Source of the DNA: Acidobacteriaceae bacterium
GTDB lineage: Bacteria; Acidobacteriota; Terriglobia; Bryobacterales; Bryobacteraceae
Direction of reading: 5' to 3'
Length of the DNA stretch: 5,515 nucleotides
Assembly (NCBI GenBank): GCA_019245255.1
Contig: JAFARV010000972.1
Location: 1 to 5,515, forward strand
In this document: one piece after another, positions 1 to 5,515 of the stretch
How the letters are laid out: the number at the start of each line of letters is the position of its first letter
Position numbering within the stretch: the first letter of the stretch is position 1
The notes under the pieces: model-generated
What the model saw: the letters and a program-made list of their open reading frames with translations, nothing else
Databases searched by the model: none
Told to the model about the DNA's origin: nothing
Translations under genes and position numbers: made by a program

Positions 1-332
1 ATGCCGGGCTGCTCTGGCTTGGTCATTCCAAGAAACCTACCATGCTCGAAGCAAGCGGCACGCCGATCGGCTTGCTCCCGCTGGTGATGTACGCAGCCGA
101 AACCTTCGAACTCCGCGATGGCGCGCGCCTGCTGGCCTACACCGACGGACTCACCGAAGTCTTTCAGGGCGAAGAGGAGTTCGGAGTCGAGCGGCTCGCC
201 GAGACCTTCCGCAGTTGCACGTCGCGCGATTGCGACGGTATTCTCGACCACATCTGGAATACACTTGAAGCGTTCACCACAGAACCGGAGCAGCGTGACG
301 ACATGACGGCCTTGATCGTATTGCGCCAATAA
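1..332 (+). CDS. SpoIIE/RsbU-type PP2C serine phosphatase, C-terminal fragment (5' end outside window)
   Basis: The open frame is already running at the left edge (codons begin at base 3), so only about the last 110 residues are visible. They match the end of the SpoIIE/RsbU PP2C fold. An AG pair lies at the very edge, in keeping with the family's NAG motif, followed by ASGTPIGLLP (family pattern: small residue, G, PLG). Next comes the strand LLAYTDGLTE, whose Asp (codon at 144) is a family metal ligand, and then RDDMTALIV (Asp codons at 297 and 300), which carries the last metal-binding Asp. Family role: Mn/Mg-dependent removal of phosphate from a phosphoserine on a STAS-domain antagonist. 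The two genes downstream encode exactly that kinase and antagonist, which supports the assignment. Any N-terminal sensor domain (PAS, GAF, HAMP, response receiver) is outside the window, so the input signal is unknown. The internal ATG at 42 is not the real start, because homology continues upstream of it. Confidence 0.9.
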   Translation, partial: AGLLWLGHSKKPTMLEASGTPIGLLPLVMYAAETFELRDGARLLAYTDGLTEVFQGEEEFGVERLAETFRSCTSRDCDGILDHIWNTLEAFTTEPEQRDDMTALIVLRQ

Positions 333-337
333 GAGGA
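333..337 (+). promoter_or_regulatory. Ribosome binding site of the anti-sigma kinase gene
   Basis: GAGGA directly follows the phosphatase stop codon (330-332) and lies 4 bases before the ATG at 342. It supports that start over the overlapping ATG at 338, which is in another frame. The spacing is slightly short but usable. Confidence 0.6.
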
Positions 338-341
338 ATGC

Positions 342-788
342 ATGGAGACCGGGAACCCGCGCGCCATTGAGCTGAAGCTGCCGTCACGACTCGGCTATGA
401 AAAGGTGGCCATGAATACGGCCGCGAGCGTCGCGCGCCTGATGGGTTTTTCCGAAGATCGCATCGAGGATCTGAAGACTGCGGTAGCGGAAGCATGCATC
501 AACTCCATGGAACACGGCCACAACCTCGATGAATCGCTGAAGGTAGGTGTGTTTCTTTCGATGAACGAGGATTCACTGGAGGTGAAGGTCTGCGATGAAG
601 GACCAGGCATGCGCGGCAAAGTGCCGCCGCCGAACATCGATCTCAAAATGGAAGGCGAGGAGAGCCCGCGAGGCATGGGTATGTTTCTGATTCAGGCGCT
701 GGTGGATGAAGCCGAATGGACGAGTTCTCCGCAGAACGGCAGTTGCGCTCGACTCGTGATTCACTTACACAAGCCCGAAGAGGAGTAG
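342..788 (+). CDS. RsbW/SpoIIAB-like anti-sigma factor serine kinase (GHKL ATPase)
   Basis: This 148-residue single-domain protein has the usual length of RsbW/SpoIIAB kinases and the GHKL ATP-binding motifs in order. The N-box is EACINSMEHGH, with the probable catalytic-base Glu50, the Mg-binding Asn54 and Glu57-His58. The G1 box is DEGPGM (Asp85, Gly87, Gly89). The G2 loop is SPRGMGMFLI (Gly111, Gly113). The N-terminal strand (IELKLPSRLGYEKVA) resembles the start of HATPase_c_2 anti-sigma kinases. Family role: it binds a partner, usually a sigma factor, to keep it inactive, and phosphorylates a serine on the STAS antagonist using ATP. It is cytoplasmic, with no membrane segment. The gene lies 9 bases after the phosphatase and abuts the STAS gene, so the three are probably co-transcribed. 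All ATP-site residues look intact. The sigma factor or other target cannot be read from this window. Confidence 0.93.
   Translation: METGNPRAIELKLPSRLGYEKVAMNTAASVARLMGFSEDRIEDLKTAVAEACINSMEHGHNLDESLKVGVFLSMNEDSLEVKVCDEGPGMRGKVPPPNIDLKMEGEESPRGMGMFLIQALVDEAEWTSSPQNGSCARLVIHLHKPEEE
777..785 (+). promoter_or_regulatory. Ribosome binding site of the STAS gene, inside the kinase 3' end
   Basis: GAAGAGGAG encodes the final Glu codons of the kinase and also supplies a purine-rich Shine-Dalgarno sequence 3 bases before the ATG at 789. The kinase stop TAG (786-788) touches that ATG, so translational coupling of kinase and antagonist is likely. Confidence 0.6.
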
Positions 789-1154
789 ATGCAGGACAAG
801 ACGACAAGCGTGAAGGTGTCTGAACTAAGCGCGCCAACCGGCGAGCCGATTACCGTGCTTCGCTTTTCAGGCGACATCACGAGTACTTCCAAGGCCGCGG
901 TCCTTGGGACCTACCAAAGCTTGCCCGCGGACGCAAAACGGATCCTACTCGACTTATCGAAGGTCGATTACATCAACTCGAGCGGCATTGCGTTGATCAT
1001 CCAAATGCTGATGCAGGCGGGCAAGGCAGGGCAGAGCATTCAGACGTTTGGCCTCTCGCCGCATTTTCAGAAGGTCTTCACCATGGTCGGAATCACCAAG
1101 TACACAAAAATTCATCCTGACGAACCTGCGGCCTGCGCGGCTTTTGCAGAGTAG
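789..1154 (+). CDS. STAS-domain anti-sigma factor antagonist (RsbV/SpoIIAA-like)
   Basis: This 121-residue protein is a single STAS domain, at the family's usual length. The opening strand is followed by VLRFSGDITSTSKAAV, corresponding to the 'G.ld..t' segment. Then comes the signature RILLDLSKVDYINSSGIALI (residues 51-70), which ends in the conserved Asp/Asn-Ser-Ser-Gly turn. The phosphorylatable serine is Ser64 or Ser65. The end, LSPHFQKVFTMVGITKYTKI, is the typical 'v..vl...gl...~i' helix-strand of anti-anti-sigma factors. Family role: unphosphorylated, it binds the kinase and releases the kinase's target; the kinase inactivates it by phosphorylation and the PP2C phosphatase restores it. 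All three players are encoded here. The Asn63 before the serine pair replaces the more common Asp, a conservative change. The gene ends the operon, and a hairpin follows it. Confidence 0.93.
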   Translation: MQDKTTSVKVSELSAPTGEPITVLRFSGDITSTSKAAVLGTYQSLPADAKRILLDLSKVDYINSSGIALIIQMLMQAGKAGQSIQTFGLSPHFQKVFTMVGITKYTKIHPDEPAACAAFAE

Positions 1155-1178
1155 CCCCGATAGCGCGAGTAACATCGA

Positions 1179-1205
1179 TGCGGCTGATCCGATAACTCAG
1201 CCGCA
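1179..1205. terminator. Inverted repeat between convergent genes, possible bidirectional terminator
   Basis: A perfect 9-bp inverted repeat, TGCGGCTGA (1179-1187) and TCAGCCGCA (1197-1205), flanks a 9-base loop. It sits in the 69-base gap between the STAS stop and the stop of the minus-strand propeller gene, where a shared terminator would be expected. Neither side has a clear T-run, so intrinsic termination may be weak or may need Rho. The element could also only stabilise the 3' ends of the mRNAs. Confidence 0.5.
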
Positions 1206-1223
1206 CCCCGTTCGACTTACAAC

Positions 1224-3563
1224 TTACTCCGTCGCGCTCGTCGACTCCGCGGGGCCGCCCGATTCAATGCTTTGGACCAGTACATTGTCAACTGTCACGC
1301 CGCAGGCATCACCAGGGCGCAAATCTGAGCAGATGCCGGCCTGATCTTGCGTGTACTCAAACCGCAACTGAAACACGCTGCCGGCCATTCCTGGAAAAAC
1401 CATGTGCACATGCTGGGGTCCGTTCGAGAACCCAGCCCAAGCCGACATGTCCTGGAAGTAAGCAGGGTCGCTATTGCGTGGCAGGTGCTTGGGATAATGT
1501 TTGAAATCACCCGTCGTGAATCTGTGCTCAAATGCTTCAGCCAGCACCGATCTCAGTGTCCGGCCGGGCGTCAGGTCGGTAAGCCGTAAGAATAATCCGT
1601 CATACGCGAGCACATTCAGAATGGGATCGTCTTCGGTGTCATAGCAGACATCGAAGTCCACGCTGACAAACTTCGCAGATGCAGGCACGGTCATGCGCGG
1701 GCTGAACAGCCGTTCCCAGCGGGCCTGATCCTTAGTGGTGCTATCGTTTGCGTTCTGATGGAACGCCGCATTCGACGCGCCACAGATTCCAGGAGCAAAC
1801 GATTTCGACGTGGTCCATGGGATTACATTTGCCCCTGCTCCATGCGCCGCGGTCCATCCTGCGGGAAGGCTTCCCGGCGCCACAGTGTCGAAGGTTTCGT
1901 ACAAAAGTGTCTTGAACGTCCGATGCGGATCGCTGGCATCTTCACTCTCATCGGCGCTCTGTTTTTCTGGGGCATGAGCCGAAGCCGCCGCTATGTCTGC
2001 GGCAATCTCGCGTGCTCCGCGAATCTCGACATCAACGTCGGGGGTGTTCATGCTGGCGCTGGGCTGTCCATCGGTGAAACCCTTTTGCTGTGTTATCGCG
2101 AACGCTGCGTACAACGTGCCATGCTGCGCAACGGCCTGGTTGTAATCCCCGAGATTCGGCTGGCTGGTGTCGTTGCCCCAACCGGCCTTGAAGGTCCTGT
2201 TTGACAACTCGGCCTGAGTTGACCAGGTCACGCCGCCGTCATCGCTGAAGGTATATGCGACTTGAGTCCGGTCGCCGCTCGCGGCAACACCCTGATCGTA
2301 ATAGAACACGTACACTCGTCCCGTGTTCTGGTCCACAGTGACATACGGAAACCATTGCTCGCGATCCTGCCCCGGCGCGCGATTAATCGCTCTCGCTCGC
2401 GAAAAGGTCTTGCCGCCGTCTGTACTGCGCTGCATCATCACGTCAGCGCCATCGCCCGAGTCGTTGTTCGCGTAGACAATGTACACGTTATTCTTAAACG
2501 GACCTGACGACGTATCCACCGCGGCAGCTGGATTTGTGTTCACACGATCGTCTCCAAGCACCTGGTCTACCGTCAGAAAATCGGTCGTCAGATTTCTTGG
2601 AGCACTCCAGGTGTCGCCCTTGTCGCTGGACACCGAGTAGGAGATGCCGTTCAGGTATGATGCCGGGAACGTTGTCCACGCAATAACCGCGGCATTCGAC
2701 CCTTTGCCGAAGAACTTCACTGACGATCCCTGACCGTCCTGCGCTCGCGCCGCTACCACCACTCGCTTTGAAAACGTCGGGGCATCGGGGCCAAGCACGT
2801 CGTCGGTGTGCGTACACGAGATCTCCCGTCCCGTCGATACCGGCGTGAAGTCGGTCCAGCAAATCTCCACCCGCAGGGTCTCAGGATCGACATCCATCAA
2901 CTCTTTGTCCGCAGCGTCGAGCGCGTTGCCGTTCACATCTATCAGGCCGTTCGGATTGGTCGCCGCCGCGACTTCGAATGGTCCTTCCCAGGTATGCCCG
3001 CAATCGCGCGACCGATGCAACACCACCGTTTGTGCGAGTCCCGTACCGTACCCCACAACCCCAAGCGACGAATAGACGAATGTACAGCCCGTCAAGTGCT
3101 TCACATCCGGATCTCCAAAAACCTCCGGGTACTTTGTGCCACCCACGGTTATGTTCCCGGGCGTCGGTAGTTGACCCCCATCGGTGAAAGTCTTCCCGCC
3201 ATCGTCTGAATACGAAAAACCTGAAACCGAAACCACCGCATTGCCAAACCCTCGAAAGTCGTTGTATCCGACTACAATATGTTTCCCGTTCTCGTTCACC
3301 GCAATGGTGGTTTCCGCTTGCGTGTTGGCGATCTCGAAGGGCCCGTCCGGGCAGTCAGGCTGGTTGAAGCAATCGTTGTTGGATGCCGCGAAGTTGACGA
3401 TTCCGCGATGAGATTGGGCGATTTGCCGCTGCGCAAGGTGCCCTGCGCTGGACATGGTTAGACTGATGTCGTTCGGGCTGGTATCGATGGCCCGGATAAA
3501 AGTGGAGCAGGAGAGCAGCATGATTGCTGTTCTCGACAGGATTCGTAACGGTGAAGCGAGCAT
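1224..3563 (-). CDS. Predicted secreted sialidase-like Asp-box (BNR) beta-propeller protein with C-terminal beta-sandwich-like domain
   Basis: This is a 779-residue protein when started at 3563, where a strong GGAGGT precedes the ATG. The open frame extends 43 codons further up, but that stretch is Arg-rich and unlike a protein start. The new N-terminus (MLASPLRILSRTAIMLLSC) has basic residues and a short hydrophobic run, a plausible but weak export signal. Cys19 might even be a lipidation site, though the lipobox is poor. Residues about 82-490 repeat blade-like strands, with Asp boxes SDDGGKTF (119-126), SRDCGHTW (185-192), SSDKGDTW (312-319), STDGGKTF (380-387) and SDDGGVTW (440-447), plus a degenerate copy near 250-265. 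An Ala/Glu/Asp-rich linker (about 517-549) leads to a domain at about 552-765 that opens LLYETFDTVAPGSLPAGW and closes GVTVDNVLV, resembling jelly-roll anchor or carbohydrate-binding modules. Ten further cysteines fit an extracytoplasmic location. Asp boxes are structural, and I cannot identify the sialidase arginine triad, so enzyme activity is unproven. Confidence 0.85.
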   Translation of the reverse strand: MLASPLRILSRTAIMLLSCSTFIRAIDTSPNDISLTMSSAGHLAQRQIAQSHRGIVNFAASNNDCFNQPDCPDGPFEIANTQAETTIAVNENGKHIVVGYNDFRGFGNAVVSVSGFSYSDDGGKTFTDGGQLPTPGNITVGGTKYPEVFGDPDVKHLTGCTFVYSSLGVVGYGTGLAQTVVLHRSRDCGHTWEGPFEVAAATNPNGLIDVNGNALDAADKELMDVDPETLRVEICWTDFTPVSTGREISCTHTDDVLGPDAPTFSKRVVVAARAQDGQGSSVKFFGKGSNAAVIAWTTFPASYLNGISYSVSSDKGDTWSAPRNLTTDFLTVDQVLGDDRVNTNPAAAVDTSSGPFKNNVYIVYANNDSGDGADVMMQRSTDGGKTFSRARAINRAPGQDREQWFPYVTVDQNTGRVYVFYYDQGVAASGDRTQVAYTFSDDGGVTWSTQAELSNRTFKAGWGNDTSQPNLGDYNQAVAQHGTLYAAFAITQQKGFTDGQPSASMNTPDVDVEIRGAREIAADIAAASAHAPEKQSADESEDASDPHRTFKTLLYETFDTVAPGSLPAGWTAAHGAGANVIPWTTSKSFAPGICGASNAAFHQNANDSTTKDQARWERLFSPRMTVPASAKFVSVDFDVCYDTEDDPILNVLAYDGLFLRLTDLTPGRTLRSVLAEAFEHRFTTGDFKHYPKHLPRNSDPAYFQDMSAWAGFSNGPQHVHMVFPGMAGSVFQLRFEYTQDQAGICSDLRPGDACGVTVDNVLVQSIESGGPAESTSATE

Positions 3564-3567
3564 CCTT

Positions 3568-3573
3568 ACCTCC
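3568..3573 (-). promoter_or_regulatory. Strong Shine-Dalgarno of the propeller gene, fixes its start
   Basis: Read on the minus strand, GGAGGT lies 4 bases before the ATG at 3563-3561. It is the best ribosome binding site in the window. It favours this start over the in-frame ATG at 3692, which would add 43 Arg-rich residues before the signal-like segment. Confidence 0.75.
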
Positions 3574-3581
3574 GGGTTGTG

Positions 3582-3608
3582 AGCATACCACGTTCGACCG
3601 GGTGAAAA
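3582..3608 (-). promoter_or_regulatory. Weak candidate promoter for the propeller gene
   Basis: On the minus strand TATGCT (3587-3582) resembles a -10 box. TTTTCA (3608-3603) stands 15 bases upstream as a poor -35 box. The spacing is shorter than the usual 17, and transcription would start only a few bases before the Shine-Dalgarno. Sequence alone supports this only weakly. The rest of the 153-bp divergent region must also hold the promoter of the channel gene, for which I see no convincing box. Confidence 0.22.
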
Positions 3609-3716
3609 GACTACTCGTCGATCGGGCCGCCGCTGTCGTGCTCGAGAAAGGTACCTCCTCGATTGAGTATTCTTCGGCAACGTCGCACGCACTGATCAAC
3701 CTGTGAAAATCTATTT

Positions 3717-5515
3717 ATGGCAACCAACCCGCCCACCCAAGCCTCGGATGCCATTCATCGCCGCCGCATTCTTAGTGGTCTCAGGTTCATAGTTACCCTG
3801 GCCCTAATCGTAGTGGTGGTCCTATGCCTGGTCCTGACTTGGACCACGCGCGATGCCATGGCCACTCTCCCGTTTCTCAAGCAGCAGGCCAATAAGCACG
3901 TCGCCGTCACCGAAAACGCGCCTGTTGATGTGCGGCCTTGGCAGACGGCACAGGCACTGGCGGCTTTGGCCGTTACGGCAGAGGAGACCGAATACGCGCG
4001 TGACGCCGAGCGTTTGGCTGATCACGAAGTCGACCAGGCATTCGCTGCAGCTCTCCGTGAAGCCGCGCCACAGCGCCACCAGCTCACGGGGCCGGCCCTA
4101 ACTCTCTCACAGAAAGCCGAGCACTTCCAGCAGATCGTCAAGGAAGACCAAGCCGCTGTCCAGAAACTCACGCCACCTCCTCCGAAAACCGGACCTACAC
4201 CGCCTGCGGTTGGCGCGGACGATCTGGCGATAGCAAAAGCGCAGCTTGGCCTCGATTCGGATGAGCTGGCCGATGCCCAGCGGGATCTTGCACGGGCTAC
4301 GGGCGATGAGCGCGCCACGATTCAGCAGCAGCTAGCCGCGCATGAAGCCGCCATGAGTAAGTATGATGCTCAGGTTCGCAGCCCACAGCCGGTGGCGCTC
4401 GCTTCGGCTCAGCAACAAGCGACAGTTGTTACACGCCTCAAGGCCTGGCTGGATCAAGGCACACGCTACCAGTTGATCCAACAGGCACTCCACCAGGCTC
4501 AAGCAGACTCGGCCGCGCTCACTACTCAGCATGACCAGCTGGAGGAGCACACGAGCACGCCCACTTCCACAGCTCCGACGCACTCGGCGCAAGTGGGCGT
4601 AAGCGCTGCACCCGCTCCCCTGCCAGACAAGGCCGCCATGCTTGCCGCGCTGACGAGCAGAACCGCGCAGCGCGAGCTTCTCAGCATCTACGATGACCGC
4701 ATCCAAACCGAACAGCAGCTCGCCTCGGTTTATGGCAAATGGTCCGCTCAGGTGCTTCTGCAGCATCGCATCGTTCTTCACTTGTTGCTGCAATCGTTTG
4801 CGTTGATTGCGATTATCCTTCTGTGTGTGATTTCGTTCGATACGCTGGTGCGGTATCTGTTGGGCCGCCGCGGGCTCGACCGGCGCCGGACGTATTCCCG
4901 GCGCATTCTCCTGACGCTGGGTATACAGCTGGTCGGCCTGCTACTTATCTTGTTGATCGTCTTCGGAACTCCGCGCCAGATGCCCACCATCGTCGGCCTC
5001 ACTACGGCCGGTCTCACGGTGGTCCTGCAGGACTTCATCCTTGCGTTCTTTGGCTGGTTTGTGCTGATGGGCAAGAATGGCATCCGGGTGGGCGATTGGG
5101 TAGAGATCAACGGAGTCGGAGGCGAGGTCGTTGACCTTGGACTTCTCCGCACCACCTTGCTCGAAACCGGCAACTGGACAGATAAAGGCCATCCAACCGG
5201 ACGGCGCGTGACCTTCATCAATAGCTTCGCTATCAAAGGCCAGTACTTCAACTTCTCCACCGCCGGGCAGTGGATGTGGGATGAGATTATGTTCAGCATC
5301 CCGGCGAGCGGCGATGCCTACGCCGTAATCGAACTGATCTATCAAGCGGTCGTGAAGGAAACGGAGCGCGAGGCACGGCTGGCGGAAGAAGAGTGGCAGC
5401 GCGTTACCCGGAAGAACGAGTTGAGCCGCTTCACCTCCGAGCCTGCGGTGAGCCTGCGCCCCGGCGTCTACGGAATCGAGATTGTCGTACGCTACGTTAC
5501 TCGTGCATCAGACCA
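3717..5515 (+). CDS. MscS-family mechanosensitive ion channel with long N-terminal periplasmic, probably coiled-coil region (3' end outside window)
   Basis: The frame is open from ATG 3717 to the right edge, giving 599 codons with no stop. An in-frame stop at 3693 and no start codon in between make 3717 the first possible start. Order of parts: basic N-terminus (HRRR, 14-17); membrane helix about 22-42; a stretch of about 300 residues rich in Ala, Gln and Glu with heptad-like helices, broken by Pro/Thr-rich linkers at 152-163 and 280-303; membrane helices about 352-375 and 396-417; a pore helix about 424-450; then the MscS beta domain RVGDWVEINGVGGEVVDLGL (457-476), its continuation RRVTFINSF, and part of the alpha/beta domain. 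The Arg-rich loop at 379-396 is cytoplasmic by the positive-inside rule, which puts the long N-terminal region in the periplasm and the C-terminus in the cytoplasm, as in MscS. Family role: opening under membrane tension to release solutes in osmotic downshock. The added domain may sense or tether to the envelope (inference). No good Shine-Dalgarno is visible. Confidence 0.88.
   Translation, partial: MATNPPTQASDAIHRRRILSGLRFIVTLALIVVVVLCLVLTWTTRDAMATLPFLKQQANKHVAVTENAPVDVRPWQTAQALAALAVTAEETEYARDAERLADHEVDQAFAAALREAAPQRHQLTGPALTLSQKAEHFQQIVKEDQAAVQKLTPPPPKTGPTPPAVGADDLAIAKAQLGLDSDELADAQRDLARATGDERATIQQQLAAHEAAMSKYDAQVRSPQPVALASAQQQATVVTRLKAWLDQGTRYQLIQQALHQAQADSAALTTQHDQLEEHTSTPTSTAPTHSAQVGVSAAPAPLPDKAAMLAALTSRTAQRELLSIYDDRIQTEQQLASVYGKWSAQVLLQHRIVLHLLLQSFALIAIILLCVISFDTLVRYLLGRRGLDRRRTYSRRILLTLGIQLVGLLLILLIVFGTPRQMPTIVGLTTAGLTVVLQDFILAFFGWFVLMGKNGIRVGDWVEINGVGGEVVDLGLLRTTLLETGNWTDKGHPTGRRVTFINSFAIKGQYFNFSTAGQWMWDEIMFSIPASGDAYAVIELIYQAVVKETEREARLAEEEWQRVTRKNELSRFTSEPAVSLRPGVYGIEIVVRYVTRASD

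Noticed and set aside
42..332. A separate 96-residue protein starting at ATG 42
   Set aside because: The frame is open upstream to the window edge and phosphatase homology continues there, so this is the tail of a longer gene.
1758..2204. Plus-strand open frame of 148 codons opposite the propeller gene
   Set aside because: It is antisense to the propeller and linker coding sequence, and its translation shows no domain or sensible composition.
2494..2862. Minus-strand open frame of 122 codons in another frame inside the propeller gene
   Set aside because: It overlaps intact Asp-box coding sequence and has no ribosome binding site or recognisable domain. It is a by-product of GC-rich sequence.
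3642..3662. Short palindromic cluster (CTCGAG, GGTACC, with TCGAG/CTCGA arms) as an operator
   Set aside because: The arms are only 5 bp and the inner palindrome is off-centre. This is no better than chance in GC-rich DNA, and nothing ties it to a known regulator.
3668..3673. TATTCT as a -10 box for the channel gene
   Set aside because: No acceptable -35 element stands about 17 bases upstream, and the preceding TG is at the wrong distance for an extended -10.
3564..3692. Extension of the propeller protein to an upstream ATG at 3692
   Set aside because: The extra 43 residues are Arg-rich and unlike a protein N-terminus. The ATG at 3563 has a strong GGAGGT and is followed by a signal-like segment.
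4778..5299. Minus-strand open frame of 173 codons opposite the channel gene
   Set aside because: It lies wholly antisense to well-conserved MscS core sequence. Its translation is rich in Arg, Ser and Pro with no recognisable motif.

Overview
The window looks like a chromosomal segment of a moderately GC-rich, probably Gram-negative bacterium. By eye an Acidobacteriota-type soil organism fits best: a SpoIIE phosphatase/anti-sigma kinase/STAS trio sits near a large exported Asp-box propeller protein and a long MscS channel. This placement is an inference from gene style, because there is no rRNA or marker gene to prove it. I see no mobile elements, tRNAs, CRISPR arrays or phage genes.

Left part (1-1154, + strand): three tightly packed genes form a partner-switching signalling module. 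They are the C-terminal end of a SpoIIE/RsbU-type PP2C serine phosphatase (cut by the window edge), an RsbW/SpoIIAB-type GHKL anti-sigma-factor kinase, and an RsbV/SpoIIAA-type STAS antagonist. Gaps are 9 and 0 bases, so they are almost certainly one operon. In the usual scheme the kinase phosphorylates the STAS protein and binds a target, often a sigma factor. The phosphatase dephosphorylates the STAS protein, which then captures the kinase and frees the target. No sigma factor lies in this window.

Middle (1155-3563): a short convergent intergenic spacer with a perfect 9-bp inverted repeat separates the module from a long minus-strand gene. That gene encodes an apparently exported, cysteine-containing protein of 779 residues. 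It has an N-terminal sialidase-like Asp-box (BNR) beta-propeller, a charged alanine-rich linker and a C-terminal beta-sandwich-like domain. A strong Shine-Dalgarno sequence fixes its start at 3563, downstream of the longest possible open frame.

Right part (3564-5515): a 153-bp divergent intergenic region leads into a + strand gene that runs off the window. It encodes at least 599 residues of an MscS-family mechanosensitive channel. An N-terminal membrane anchor and a periplasmic region of about 300 residues rich in Gln and Ala, probably coiled coil, precede three core membrane helices and the MscS beta domain.

Together the window shows a regulatory switch, a secreted surface or matrix protein, and an envelope-tension channel. 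All three touch on stress or envelope biology, but the sequence gives no direct evidence that they work together. The minus-strand gene is convergent with the switch operon and divergent from the channel gene.
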